From positions 1-64,000 of IMG/VR virus record IMGVR_UViG_3300020159_002019: a stretch of 64,000 nt of DNA; one strand, written 5' to 3'. The position numbers and the translations under genes are program-made. Below are positions 1 through 9,336 of the stretch, one piece after another. The notes beneath the pieces were generated by a model, which made no database searches, had not been told where the DNA came from, and saw only the letters and a program-made list of their open reading frames with translations. Source of the stretch: a virus. Positions within the stretch are counted from its first letter, which is position 1. The number at the start of each line of letters is the position of its first letter.

Positions 1-1637
1 AATTCAGCATTACCTTCTTTTTCATATTTCTTACCCAACGCTTTAAATTCATTCCTTGCCTTATGGAAGTATCTTAACATCGCTTTCATCGCTCCGGTAA
101 TATCTGATTCAGGAAAAATATCGTGTGTGATTTGGATTGAAGGGTAAAGAGAACTAAAATCCAGTTTAACCAATCGTTTAGAATAACCAACACGAATAAG
201 ACGTGATAAACCACCAACGAAATCTCTCTTTTCCTCATTAACAGGAATTGCTAAGTCATTTTCATAAGACCAAGCCATCATCATCATTTTCCATAATGTA
301 GCAGTTCCCATAGTAGAAACCCTTGAAAATGCCGCAGGAATTGTTTTAGAAATAAAGAATGAAGATTGTCCAAAGATATTATCAACATCTAATGTTTCTT
401 GTAAGTCATCCATTAAGTATCTTTTAACGATATACTTACCATCAACTACTTCTTCATCACTTTCTAATATTTGATTTGAATAAACAGAGTATTTACCATT
501 TTTTTGATTATAAACGTATTCATCATCATTCCATAAAGCACCTATTTGACCACCTTCAATATGAGTTCTATTAGGTTTAGCAACTTTATTTTCTTTAGCG
601 ATATATTTCAAACCAGCAGATTTAATATCTGAGTTAATCGCCATCGCTCTTCTAACTGAGTGGATAATATCTGTCACGTTAAACCCCCAAATAAGTGTTT
701 GTTCATATTGTTCAACCTCATTTGCGAGTTTAAGCATTGATTGCTTACGAGATATATCAAAATTAGGGTGCATATCCTTACACATTTTTTTAATATCCAA
801 CCCCAATATTTTAGCCCTTTCAAATATAAAATACCAGTCAAAGTTATCGCTATTATAACCAGCAAGTAAAGATGGTTTTATTTTAGTAATAAGTTCAAAA
901 AAACGGAAAATACCTGTTATTTCTGAAACATCATTATCACCCATTTCAATAAGTTCTTCAAACCCACGATTATCTTTTACCCCAATTAAAAATATTCTTG
1001 ATAAGTTGGGGTCTAATCCGTGAGTCTCGATATCAAATACTACCTTATGTAAGTCATTATAATCATCAAATCCTTTAAATAATCTAATACCTGTCGATAT
1101 AAGATATTGTTCAACTGGAGGTAATACTAACACTAAATCCCTGAATGATTTTGTACCTTCTTTTTGTTTTTCACCAGGTTTAAGCCTTTTAAATGGGTCT
1201 AAACCTCCATCACGAAAGAAGTTATTAAGTTCATTTAATCCCTTAGATGAATGAACTATAAATTTATAACCATCTTCAAGCCTAAGAACATTACCTGTTT
1301 GTAATTTTTTAAATGTAATTCCGTATTTTTTAATATTGGTTTTAAGAAGTTCTTTGTTTGGGTAGAAGTTTTCATCTTTAAGATCTTTAATCCAAGCAAA
1401 TGCTTTAAGTTTATCTTTTCTTATAATTTTACCACCATCTGAGTTTTGAACTATTTTTGATATTTGCTGTAGTCCGTAGTCGTATTCAACGGCAATAACA
1501 CCCTTCTCCGAGTTATGACCTTCTAAAAATTGTATGATTCTATCTTCTGAAATCTGATTTTTAGAAAAAGTCCCATTTTCGGTAATGACCTCAGAACCTT
1601 CTTGTAATTCTTCGGTAGATTTTTCTATTTTTTCCAT
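1..1637 (-). CDS. DNA polymerase, family B (T4 gp43-like), C-terminus beyond window
   Basis: Replicative DNA polymerase with 3'-5' proofreading exonuclease. About 545 residues are visible from an ATG at 1637; the frame is open to the window edge, so the rest of the palm and the thumb are missing. Exonuclease motif I is FDIETHG (D202, E204); Exo II is AGYNSDNFDWY (D267). Polymerase motif A is DFSSLYPS (D493, Y498), the usual family B form. The N-terminal ~190 residues are the family's less conserved N-terminal domain. It is divergent from the + gene at 1690 with a 52-base spacer. Family call is secure; similarity to T4 gp43 is inferred from motifs and from the other T4-type genes here. Confidence 0.93.
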   Translation of the reverse strand, partial: MEKIEKSTEELQEGSEVITENGTFSKNQISEDRIIQFLEGHNSEKGVIAVEYDYGLQQISKIVQNSDGGKIIRKDKLKAFAWIKDLKDENFYPNKELLKTNIKKYGITFKKLQTGNVLRLEDGYKFIVHSSKGLNELNNFFRDGGLDPFKRLKPGEKQKEGTKSFRDLVLVLPPVEQYLISTGIRLFKGFDDYNDLHKVVFDIETHGLDPNLSRIFLIGVKDNRGFEELIEMGDNDVSEITGIFRFFELITKIKPSLLAGYNSDNFDWYFIFERAKILGLDIKKMCKDMHPNFDISRKQSMLKLANEVEQYEQTLIWGFNVTDIIHSVRRAMAINSDIKSAGLKYIAKENKVAKPNRTHIEGGQIGALWNDDEYVYNQKNGKYSVYSNQILESDEEVVDGKYIVKRYLMDDLQETLDVDNIFGQSSFFISKTIPAAFSRVSTMGTATLWKMMMMAWSYENDLAIPVNEEKRDFVGGLSRLIRVGYSKRLVKLDFSSLYPSIQITHDIFPESDITGAMKAMLRYFHKARNEFKALGKKYEKEGNAE

Positions 1638-1673
1638 ATAATTAAATATAGGATTTTCTTTTGTAAAATGAAA

Positions 1674-1681
1674 TATTTATA
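1674..1681 (+). promoter_or_regulatory. TATTTATA box upstream of the 1690 gene
   Basis: Perfect TATTTATA, here 8 bases before the ATG rather than the 3 bases seen at the virion genes. Probably the same late-type element with a short leader. Its reverse complement is the T4 late box TATAAATA, so the functional strand is an inference from gene direction. Confidence 0.45.
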
Positions 1682-1689
1682 CTTAAAAT

Positions 1690-2304
1690 ATGAAATTGAT
1701 GGAAACATTTGAATCTTTAATCACTAACGAAAAATATAGTGAATTAAATAAGATTATTAAAGAAAAATATCCTAAATATTATTCACCTGAGTTGATGGAA
1801 GATTTGTTTAGTTGGATTGAAGGTGCTGATATAAAAGGTATAAAATTTGAGAGGTTAGTCAATGCCTCTGGTATTGCTCATTATGATAGGTTGATAATAA
1901 ACAAAACTGTGTTATATAATAATTTCTGTTATTTCTTATATGTTTTATTACACGAAACAAGTCACTACTATCAGTTTAAGAAACACGGAATGGAGATTGA
2001 GATGGATGCGTTCAATAGTGATGATGTAATTGAAATAGCCGATAAAATATTGAATATTGAGATAATCGCCGATAGGTTAGCAATAAGAAAGTTTGGTATG
2101 TTTGTTAAAAAATACGATTTACAATGTGATTTACCTAAATCACATTATATTACAATAAAAAATAGTGAAAATAGTTATAAAAATTTTTTAAATTACATTC
2201 AACAAGTTATGAGAATGATTAAAGAAAAAAACATTAAATCAAACAAAGATTTAGTTGATGCTATATACAATATGATTAACAGTCAATACACCCATCTATC
2301 ATAA
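1690..2304 (+). CDS. HExxH metallopeptidase-like protein
   Basis: 204 residues. HETSH at residues 88-92 is a zincin HExxH motif (two histidines bind zinc, glutamate is catalytic), preceded by a hydrophobic helix. About 35 residues later comes IEIIADRLAIRKFG, which fits the third-ligand helix ExxAD of ImmA/IrrE-like peptidases. No helix-turn-helix or signal peptide is seen. It could be a cytoplasmic protease against a host or phage regulator; that is inference. The 3' end overlaps the convergent glf gene by 29 bases. Confidence 0.6.
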   Translation: MKLMETFESLITNEKYSELNKIIKEKYPKYYSPELMEDLFSWIEGADIKGIKFERLVNASGIAHYDRLIINKTVLYNNFCYFLYVLLHETSHYYQFKKHGMEIEMDAFNSDDVIEIADKILNIEIIADRLAIRKFGMFVKKYDLQCDLPKSHYITIKNSENSYKNFLNYIQQVMRMIKEKNIKSNKDLVDAIYNMINSQYTHLS

Positions 2305-3391
2305 TTTTAACTTTTGTAAGGGCAGATTCTATCACTTTATCCATATCATAATACTTATACTCAGCTAATCTGCCACCAAATATAATGTTTTTTTCACCAT
2401 CACTTAATTCCTTATATTTTTGATACTTGATGTTATTTTCAACATCATTAACAGGGTAATATGGTTCATTTTCTTTTGCTTTATATTCCACAGGATATTC
2501 TTTTGTTATCCAAGTATGTTTAGATTCTATATTTTCAAAATGTTTATGTTCAATAATTCTGGTAAAGGGGATATCATATTCAGTAAAATTCATCATAGCC
2601 GTTCCTTGAAAATTAGTATTGTTTTCTAAAAAAATATGTTTAAAATTAGTGGTTTTATATTCTAATTCCCCAAATTTGTAATTAAAGTAAGAGTCAATAG
2701 GACCAGTATAAATAATTTTATCAGCCACCCCATCCCAATAATCTTTATCTTTAAGATAATCAACACCTAATTTAACTTCAATACCATCTAATAACTTCTC
2801 AAATATTTGGGTATAACCCCCAATAGGTATTCCTTGATACTTATCATTAAAATAGTTGTTGTCGTAATTAAATCTTACAGGTAATCGTTTAATAATTTCT
2901 TTAGGTAATTCTTTAGGGTCTTTTCTCCATTGTTTAGCGGTATAACCTTTAATTAGTTTTTCATAAACATCCACACCGACTAATTTAATTGCTTGTTCTT
3001 CTAAATTAGTAGGTTCAATAATATGTTTACTTTGATTTTCAATTATTTCTTTTGCTTGGTGTGGGTGAGTTATATTCCATAATTTTGAGAATGTCCACAT
3101 ATTAAATGGTAAAGAATAAATCTCACCTTTATAATTAGCCACAGGTCTTAAACTAAAATCGTTAAAAGAAACAAACTGATTAATCCATTCCCATACCTCT
3201 TTGTTTGACGTGTGGAATATGTGAGGACCATATTTGTGAACATTTATACCATCTTTATTAGATGTATAACAATTACCCGCAATGTGATTACGTTTTTCTA
3301 AAACTAAACACTTATACCCCTTTTTAGTTAATTCGTAAGCACAAATAGAGCCAAAGAATCCTGATCCAACAATTAAAAAATTATACTCCAT
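2276..3391 (-). CDS. glf: UDP-galactopyranose mutase
   Basis: Flavoenzyme interconverting UDP-galactopyranose and UDP-galactofuranose, the donor for Galf in surface glycans. 371 residues, a normal length. The N-terminus has the FAD Rossmann motif GSGFFGS (residues 9-15), then LEKRNHIAGNCYT and the family's HKYGPHIFHT segment; the C-terminus has GRLAEYKYYDMD, the conserved FAD/substrate segment. It is the last gene of the leftward glycan island, so the phage may supply Galf for a glycan built by the neighbouring transferases. A Galf-transferase of known type was not identified. Confidence 0.93.
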   Translation of the reverse strand: MEYNFLIVGSGFFGSICAYELTKKGYKCLVLEKRNHIAGNCYTSNKDGINVHKYGPHIFHTSNKEVWEWINQFVSFNDFSLRPVANYKGEIYSLPFNMWTFSKLWNITHPHQAKEIIENQSKHIIEPTNLEEQAIKLVGVDVYEKLIKGYTAKQWRKDPKELPKEIIKRLPVRFNYDNNYFNDKYQGIPIGGYTQIFEKLLDGIEVKLGVDYLKDKDYWDGVADKIIYTGPIDSYFNYKFGELEYKTTNFKHIFLENNTNFQGTAMMNFTEYDIPFTRIIEHKHFENIESKHTWITKEYPVEYKAKENEPYYPVNDVENNIKYQKYKELSDGEKNIIFGGRLAEYKYYDMDKVIESALTKVKIMIDGCIDC

Positions 3392-3932
3392 TTAAAATTA
3401 ACCCCCAAAATCTTTCATAAACCCACTCTAATATGGAATCTTTTTCAACTAAAGAAAATAGTTTAACATAAAAGTCTTTAGGGTGTTTTAGAATATTTTC
3501 TTTTGGGACTATAAATTGAGCACCAGCTCCGAAGGTGATAATTTTATCATTATCCATAGTATCATTAAAAATTAAATTATATGACTCTATTAGAGGTAAT
3601 CCTGGGTGGTATTGACAACCATTTAATGTGAAATCAACAATCCTATCAGATAATGTATAAAAATTTGATTGTCCGTTATTAAAATAACCTTCTATCTTCT
3701 CTAAAGCGTTTGGTGAATGATCAAAAGGATTACCTTGCAGAAAAACTAAATAATCATCTAAATTATCATAATTATTTACTATATAATATAAGTAAGAATA
3801 ACTTTCCCTAGCAACATTATCTATTTTAATTGATGGGAAACTAATTTCATCACCTTTATTGATTATAATATATGGGTGTTTTAAGTTATTCACCCAATCC
3901 AAATTTTCGTTGTATCTAGCTATAATTATCAT
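3381..3932 (-). CDS. DUF3431-type putative glycosyltransferase
   Basis: About 183 residues from the ATG at 3932; a GTG at 3944 would add four residues. Features of the DUF3431 family are clear: ARYNENLDW near the N-terminus, NVARESYSYLYYIVNNYDNL (the family's N-x-GRE-x-x-TYL-x-HI-x-x-NYD segment) and VFLQGNPFDH. The family is mostly eukaryotic or in host-associated bacteria and is thought to be glycosyltransferase-like; the exact reaction is unknown. It overlaps the upstream gene (stop at 3916) and the downstream glf start, consistent with translational coupling. Confidence 0.7.
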   Translation of the reverse strand: MIIIARYNENLDWVNNLKHPYIIINKGDEISFPSIKIDNVARESYSYLYYIVNNYDNLDDYLVFLQGNPFDHSPNALEKIEGYFNNGQSNFYTLSDRIVDFTLNGCQYHPGLPLIESYNLIFNDTMDNDKIITFGAGAQFIVPKENILKHPKDFYVKLFSLVEKDSILEWVYERFWGLILNGV

Positions 3933-4713
3933 ACCATATTTCACCTGTATTATTATGATTTAAGTATTGAAATACATTGTTTGTATTTCCCCTATATAAA
4001 ACAGCCCATAACCCACAATTACCTGAATGAGTTATTAATATTTTACACATTGACATTATTTTTGTAACAGCCAAGAAGTTTATTGAAAATCCTGTCTTAT
4101 TTTTAATGTAGTTATGGACAACGTGTCTTGGGTCGTTTGGTAATCTAATCATTTCATTAAAACAAATAAAGGGTATTTTACCATAACAAAAATTAATAAA
4201 ATCCTGATCGTCTGTTTGTATTAAAATAATGTGTCCCGGATTTATTGTTAATATTTGAAGCATTTTATGTAAATAAATTGAGTATGAACCAATATTAGTT
4301 TCCCTGACTTTATCATTACCCCTATAAAAAACACCAATAGTTTTTTCTAAATCCAAACCATATTTTTCAATATAAAATTGTATGTGTTGATTAACAATTG
4401 GACTGGTTGAAAAGTATTTCTCAACAAAAGGATAAACATCGTTAATGTTAATTTGATTGTAGTTAGAAAACTGAGTTTCATCGTCACTAAAACTAAATAT
4501 TATGTCATGTGAAAATTCAATTTTTTTATCATTATCACTATAAATAATTTTAGTTAAATCATCAGATAAATCATCCTTAAAAAATGAGTATTGTTTAGAC
4601 GAATCAACCTCATCAGGTAAACCTTTGTGATTATTAAAATAATTAATTATTTCACAAAGTCTTACAGTACTACAAGAAAAAAAACCTGAGTTATGTGTGA
4701 TAGTTAGTGTCAT
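3916..4713 (-). CDS. Putative fucosyltransferase-like glycosyltransferase
   Basis: 265 residues. YRGNDKVRET around residue 148 resembles the H-x-RRGDK donor-binding loop of GT11/GT23/GT65-type fucosyltransferases, followed by IILIQTDDQDFINF (the GDP-binding beta strand with TDD) and ITHSGNCGLWAV near the C-terminus. The GDP-sugar genes close by support a GDP-fucose or GDP-deoxysugar donor, but the acceptor is unknown. It starts in a 4-base ATGA overlap with the upstream GT10 gene. Confidence 0.5.
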   Translation of the reverse strand: MTLTITHNSGFFSCSTVRLCEIINYFNNHKGLPDEVDSSKQYSFFKDDLSDDLTKIIYSDNDKKIEFSHDIIFSFSDDETQFSNYNQININDVYPFVEKYFSTSPIVNQHIQFYIEKYGLDLEKTIGVFYRGNDKVRETNIGSYSIYLHKMLQILTINPGHIILIQTDDQDFINFCYGKIPFICFNEMIRLPNDPRHVVHNYIKNKTGFSINFLAVTKIMSMCKILITHSGNCGLWAVLYRGNTNNVFQYLNHNNTGEIWYDNYS

Positions 4714-5516
4714 ATTGTTAGTAATAAATTATTAATCCTCTCAAAGAAAAAAGCATAATTTTTAGATATTTTGTAATTTTTTTCTAAGATATCTATTCGT
4801 TTATTATAATCGTCCTCTGTCAATTTACTCAATAATGAATGTAATTCATTAAGATTATCAAATATTATCATCCCATCTGTATCGAAATAATCACCGATAT
4901 TAGGGCAACCCCAATAAATAGGCACTGTTTTACTCATAAAACAATCTATAATTTTCTCTGAAAAGTAATTAGTTTCTCTACAATTTTCAATTGCAATGTG
5001 AAACATTGAGTCCTCAAATAATGGGAATTTTATAGGTATGTTTGATAGATTAAGAGGTTCAAAATTTCTATTTTGTATTAACTCAGGAACATATTGTCTC
5101 ATTCTATGTCCTTCTAAATAATTTTTATGGGATTTAATGAAACTAACTTTAAATTTTTTATTAAACTCTTTTTCAATAAACTCTTTTTCATTCATAATTG
5201 TTTCTCCAACCTTATCTGAAAGAACCCAACAAGAACCAAAACAAAATAGTTCACTATTATTAGTATTTTTTAATACCTCAACATCGTATGTGAATATTTT
5301 ATCAAAAAAATGATGGTTCTGAATGACTTCATTGGTAATATTATTAACCACTTTAGGTTCACAACCATGTACTAAAATCATTTTTAAGTGTGATTCCCTA
5401 TCTTTTTTAATTTGTTCATTGAAATAAGCATTATCAGGATCAACAACTAGTTTACACGAAAATGGTAAATCAATTAAATTTTCTTCAGGGATAAACCCAT
5501 ACACATTAGGCTTCAT
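4710..5516 (-). CDS. GT10-family alpha-1,3-fucosyltransferase
   Basis: Transfers L-fucose (or a similar deoxysugar) from a GDP donor, usually to GlcNAc. The C-terminal donor-binding signature is plain: FHIAIENCRETNYFSEKI, then FMSKTVPIYWGCPNIGDYF, matching the GT10 F-x-x-x-x-EN...YxTEK...PVYWG pattern. From the ATG at 5516 the protein has 268 residues. A longer TTG-started frame exists to 5537 but lies deeper inside gmd, so the ATG is preferred. Gmd just upstream makes the precursor of its probable donor. Confidence 0.82.
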   Translation of the reverse strand: MKPNVYGFIPEENLIDLPFSCKLVVDPDNAYFNEQIKKDRESHLKMILVHGCEPKVVNNITNEVIQNHHFFDKIFTYDVEVLKNTNNSELFCFGSCWVLSDKVGETIMNEKEFIEKEFNKKFKVSFIKSHKNYLEGHRMRQYVPELIQNRNFEPLNLSNIPIKFPLFEDSMFHIAIENCRETNYFSEKIIDCFMSKTVPIYWGCPNIGDYFDTDGMIIFDNLNELHSLLSKLTEDDYNKRIDILEKNYKISKNYAFFFERINNLLLTI

Positions 5517-6477
5517 ACTTTTTAATCCAATATTCAATCATTTCATCTAACATTTCTTCAAATGTGTAATTAAGATTCCAACCTGTATTATTTTTAAGTT
5601 TTGTCGGATCTCCTTTCAAGTTATTTAATTCTTCAGGTCTTAAAAATTTTTCATCTTGTGTTACATAATTTCTATAATCTAAACCCAATTTAGAAAATAC
5701 ATATTCACATAAATCTCTTACTGAATGTGATATACCTGTGGCACAAACATAATCATCGGGATTTTCTTGTTGTAAGATTAACCACATTGCTTCTACATAA
5801 TCTTTAGCATGACCCCAATCTCTTGTAGCTTCTAAATTACCTAATTTTAATTCATTAGTCAAACCAAATTTTATTTTAACAGCTTCTTTACAAACTTTAT
5901 TTGTTACGAAATTAGTTCCTCTTCTTGGTGATTCGTGATTGAATAATATTCCGTTTGAAATAAACATACCGTATGAGTTACGGTAATTTCTACAAATATT
6001 ATAAGAAAATACTTTAGCACATCCATAAGGGGATACTGGATTCATTGGTGTTGTTTCTCTTTGATACCCATCTAAATCGATACTATTACCAAACATTTCA
6101 GATGATGAAGCTTGGTATATTTTAGTGTTAGGTTTAATTAATTTTACCGCTTCTAACATATTAAGAGTTCCTAAACCTGTTACATTTGCAGTGTATATTG
6201 GTTGATCGAAACTAATCCTCACATGTGATTGAGCCGCTAAATTATAGATCTCATCTGGGTTAGATTTTTGTATTACAGATATTAATGAAGATAAATCAGT
6301 TAAATCTGCGTAGTGTAAATGAATTTTATTAAAAATACTATCCAACCTAGCCGTTTGATTCTCAGCTACAGAATTTCTTTTAAGTGTTCCGTGAATTTCA
6401 TAACCCTTGTTTAGTAAAAATTCCGCTAAATACGAACCATCTTGTCCGTTAATTCCTGTTATTAATGCTTTTTTCAT
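5506..6477 (-). CDS. gmd: GDP-mannose 4,6-dehydratase
   Basis: SDR enzyme converting GDP-D-mannose to GDP-4-keto-6-deoxy-D-mannose, the branch point to GDP-fucose, GDP-colitose and others. 323 residues. The NADP motif is GINGQDGSY (residues 8-16), followed by RRNS-like KRNSVAENQTARLD, AAQSHVRISF, SSSEMFG, the catalytic SPYGCAK (Y-x-x-x-K) and NHESPRRG. All are diagnostic for Gmd. It overlaps the ColD-type gene by 4 bases (ATGA), placing both in one transcript. Confidence 0.93.
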   Translation of the reverse strand: MKKALITGINGQDGSYLAEFLLNKGYEIHGTLKRNSVAENQTARLDSIFNKIHLHYADLTDLSSLISVIQKSNPDEIYNLAAQSHVRISFDQPIYTANVTGLGTLNMLEAVKLIKPNTKIYQASSSEMFGNSIDLDGYQRETTPMNPVSPYGCAKVFSYNICRNYRNSYGMFISNGILFNHESPRRGTNFVTNKVCKEAVKIKFGLTNELKLGNLEATRDWGHAKDYVEAMWLILQQENPDDYVCATGISHSVRDLCEYVFSKLGLDYRNYVTQDEKFLRPEELNNLKGDPTKLKNNTGWNLNYTFEEMLDEMIEYWIKKYEA

Positions 6478-7634
6478 ATATATTTTAAAAGTATGTTACA
6501 AATTTTATCAATTTCTTCTTTTGTTAGTTTATCGTGATTAGGTACATATAAACCCCTTTCGTCTATTATTGAGCAATTAGGTAGTTTATTTTCACCATAT
6601 ATCTTAGTATAAAATGGTTGTATTCCCATTGATCCAGATATTAAAGGTCTACACGCAATTTCATTTTTATTTAATTCATCAATCAATTTTAACTTATCGT
6701 CAATTGATTTTGTTATTACAGGTATTGCAAAATTAGATGTATATGAATTTTCTATATCAGATGGAAACCAAATTTTACCTTTAAGTTTACTCTTAAAATA
6801 AAGAAAGTTCTCATATCTATTATTAATCATATTATCTACTTTATCTAATTGATTTATACCAATAAACGCTTGTAAGTCAGTAGCTCTAAGATTGAATCCT
6901 GGTACATAAAAAGTATATAATGTTGAGAACTCACCTACATTCCATTGATTTCTTAGATTATTTTGTTTCCACTCAGGTAAATCCCTATCCCATCCGTGAC
7001 TTCTTAATTGTAATAATAAATGGTATATCTCCTCATCATTAGTAGAAATCATACCACCTTCAATTGTTGACATTGTATGTCCAAAGTACGTTGAAAATGA
7101 TGACATTAAACCAAAATTACCTAACTTAACCCCATTATACTTACTACCTTGAGATTCACAATTATCTTCTAATAGAATTACATCATATTTTTCACATAAT
7201 TCTATTATTTTATCCATATCAGGTGTTAAACCTAAAACAGATACTAATAATAAAACTGATGGCGATTCTTCAATAAAACATTTTTCTAAATGTTCTAAAT
7301 CAACTGAAAGGTTTTCTAAGTTACAATCAACCAAAATTGGTGATAGATTTAGTTGTATTACTGGTGATAAATCTGTAGCCCAACACAATGATGGAACACA
7401 TATTTTGTTATTTTTCAATTTACCCATCATTATTAATGTGTAAATCATTAATAAATTGGCGGATGAACCTGAATTAACAAACACCGAATATTTACAACCC
7501 AACCATTTAGACCATTTTTCCTCAAACTCAATAGTTTTAGGTCCTTTGGTTAGTTTTGGGTAATTTTGTAACCAACTAATTAATTTATCGATATCATCGT
7601 TGTTTATAGTGTCTTTAACTAAATCTATTTTCAT
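6474..7634 (-). CDS. ColD-type GDP-4-keto-6-deoxymannose 3-dehydratase (copy 1)
   Basis: PLP enzyme of the DegT/aminotransferase fold that removes the 3-hydroxyl instead of transaminating. 386 residues, close to ColD. In ordinary DegT enzymes the PLP lysine lies in K-x-L-x-x-G-E-G-G; here the segment is GHTMSTIEGG, with H186 in place of the lysine, the hallmark of 3-dehydratases. LLEDNCES holds the PLP-binding aspartate (D157), and VNSGSSAN binds phosphate. RfbH-type (CDP) dehydrases share the histidine but are longer and act on CDP sugars; the flanking Gmd and Fcl/ColC-type genes favour the GDP route. Confidence 0.82.
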   Translation of the reverse strand: MKIDLVKDTINNDDIDKLISWLQNYPKLTKGPKTIEFEEKWSKWLGCKYSVFVNSGSSANLLMIYTLIMMGKLKNNKICVPSLCWATDLSPVIQLNLSPILVDCNLENLSVDLEHLEKCFIEESPSVLLLVSVLGLTPDMDKIIELCEKYDVILLEDNCESQGSKYNGVKLGNFGLMSSFSTYFGHTMSTIEGGMISTNDEEIYHLLLQLRSHGWDRDLPEWKQNNLRNQWNVGEFSTLYTFYVPGFNLRATDLQAFIGINQLDKVDNMINNRYENFLYFKSKLKGKIWFPSDIENSYTSNFAIPVITKSIDDKLKLIDELNKNEIACRPLISGSMGIQPFYTKIYGENKLPNCSIIDERGLYVPNHDKLTKEEIDKICNILLKYI

Positions 7635-8557
7635 TTTCTAATTTCATTATAATTGTTTATAAACCAATCAATTGTTTCATTAATACCTATTTTAATATCT
7701 TTAAAATTATAATCCTTAACATCACTTATCGCTGGTTTTCTATGTTGTCCGCTAGGTCTTGTAGTATCAAATATAATATTATTATCGTCAATATCAAATC
7801 TTTCGATTATTATATTTGCAATATCCCTTATAGGTATTTCAGTTTCATTAATTAACATACAATGTTCTTCTTTACCCCAATTATTTAATGACCAAATAAT
7901 AAGATTAGCCAAATCTTCAGCGTGAACAAATTGTCTTAATTGTGAACCATCACCCCAAATAACAAACTTATCGTTATTTTTTTTAGCTAAATAAGCTTTA
8001 TGTATTAATCCAGGTATTAAATGGCTCGATTCCAAATTAAAATTATCGTGAGCCCCATAAAGGTTAGTTGGTACAACTGAAAACCAATTAGATTTTGTTA
8101 TGTTTCTAAATATTTTTGTTTCATAACCAGATAATCTTTTAGCGTATGAATAACCATAATTAGATGGGTGTGGAGCACCTCCATCAATTTGTTGTGGTGT
8201 TAAAGGATATACTATGTTTGTATCAGGGAAGATGCAAGTTGATAGTATATTAACGAAGTTAGGTATTTTGTTCTTGAATGCAGATTTAATTACATTATTA
8301 TTAATCTTATAATTATCTATAAAAAATCCCCAATTATCGTTAGTATTTGCTTGTACTCCACCAACTCTAGCGGCGCAATGTATTATTGTATCAATACCAT
8401 TTTCTTTAACTTGTTTAGTTATGTATTTTAAAGTATCAATCTCATTTGTTAAATCACAATCTTTTCTTGTATGATAAATGTGATTATCACCTAATATTTT
8501 TTTAAGTGCGTTACCTAAAAGTCCGTTAGAACCTGTTACTAATATTTTTTTATTCAT
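7631..8557 (-). CDS. GDP-L-fucose synthase / GDP-colitose synthase (Fcl/ColC-type)
   Basis: SDR epimerase/reductase. 308 residues from the ATG at 8557, which makes a canonical ATGA overlap with the upstream stop; an ATG at 8569 is also possible. Seen: GSNGLLGNALKK near the N-terminus, AARVGGVQANTND, LSTCIFP (the conserved S-x-C epimerase segment), and YGYSYAKRLSG with the Y-x-x-x-K pair. These match GMER/Fcl. ColC, which makes GDP-L-colitose from the ColD product, belongs to the same family. With gmd and colD-type genes adjacent, colitose is at least as likely as fucose. Sequence alone does not decide. Confidence 0.85.
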   Translation of the reverse strand: MNKKILVTGSNGLLGNALKKILGDNHIYHTRKDCDLTNEIDTLKYITKQVKENGIDTIIHCAARVGGVQANTNDNWGFFIDNYKINNNVIKSAFKNKIPNFVNILSTCIFPDTNIVYPLTPQQIDGGAPHPSNYGYSYAKRLSGYETKIFRNITKSNWFSVVPTNLYGAHDNFNLESSHLIPGLIHKAYLAKKNNDKFVIWGDGSQLRQFVHAEDLANLIIWSLNNWGKEEHCMLINETEIPIRDIANIIIERFDIDDNNIIFDTTRPSGQHRKPAISDVKDYNFKDIKIGINETIDWFINNYNEIRK

Positions 8558-9336
8558 ATTTTTATCCATTTATTACAATATAAATCATTGGTATCTAAAT
8601 GTAAATTATTATTACCAAACCATTTAGAGGGTGCAATCACTTTTTTATCTTCATTAATATTCATCCAAGCACCCCACCAACTAAAAGAAGAATTTGCAAT
8701 AATATTATTGTCACACATAGACATTAAATATAAATCCTGAAAATCTTCATTACCTTCAATAAAAGTTTTGTTTGGTATAAAATCAAAGTTTTGCTTACAC
8801 CATTCCATATCGTCTGAAAAGATTAGAAAATGTTTATCATATCCAATTTTATTCAATGATTTATAGTAATAATTTATGTCTTGAGCTGGATGATAATTTT
8901 GTTTATATAGGTAATCACCTCTTCTAACGTGAATAGAACAAGTATTTAACCCTAAAATATCACCATATTTTTTGTCTAAGTATGTTTTAGTATCATCGTC
9001 TATTGAAAATAGATTTAAGATATCTTCTCTATAATTAATAAAATATTTTTCTGATTGAAAGTAACCATTTAATTTTACATCACCATCAATTTTTGGTATT
9101 TCATTATAAGTAAAATCAACCTCATCTAGATTATTTAATGTTTTTAATTCATCGCTAAATTTTATATTCTTAAAAATATTTTCTAAATATTTAGTGTAGG
9201 GTTGATGTATTCTTAGTATGTCATTTGTGTCACATACCAATGTTTTGTTATCTCTTAAAGCTATTGATTGAGCCGTAGCTATTTGAAATAGGTAGTTTCC
9301 TAAACCACCCATTAATTTAATTGATACTATTCCCAT
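8554..9336 (-). CDS. GT11-family alpha-1,2-fucosyltransferase
   Basis: 260 residues. The N-terminus has KLMGGLGNYLFQIA, the GT11 start motif; HVRRGDY at 136-142 is the GDP-fucose-binding motif I; then HFLIFSDDMEWCKQ and NSSFSWWGAWMN, motifs II and III of the family. Cytoplasmic enzyme that adds alpha-1,2-linked fucose (or a related 6-deoxy sugar) to galactose in O-antigen-like glycans. The donor would come from the gmd/fcl genes beside it. Confidence 0.9.
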   Translation of the reverse strand: MGIVSIKLMGGLGNYLFQIATAQSIALRDNKTLVCDTNDILRIHQPYTKYLENIFKNIKFSDELKTLNNLDEVDFTYNEIPKIDGDVKLNGYFQSEKYFINYREDILNLFSIDDDTKTYLDKKYGDILGLNTCSIHVRRGDYLYKQNYHPAQDINYYYKSLNKIGYDKHFLIFSDDMEWCKQNFDFIPNKTFIEGNEDFQDLYLMSMCDNNIIANSSFSWWGAWMNINEDKKVIAPSKWFGNNNLHLDTNDLYCNKWIKI

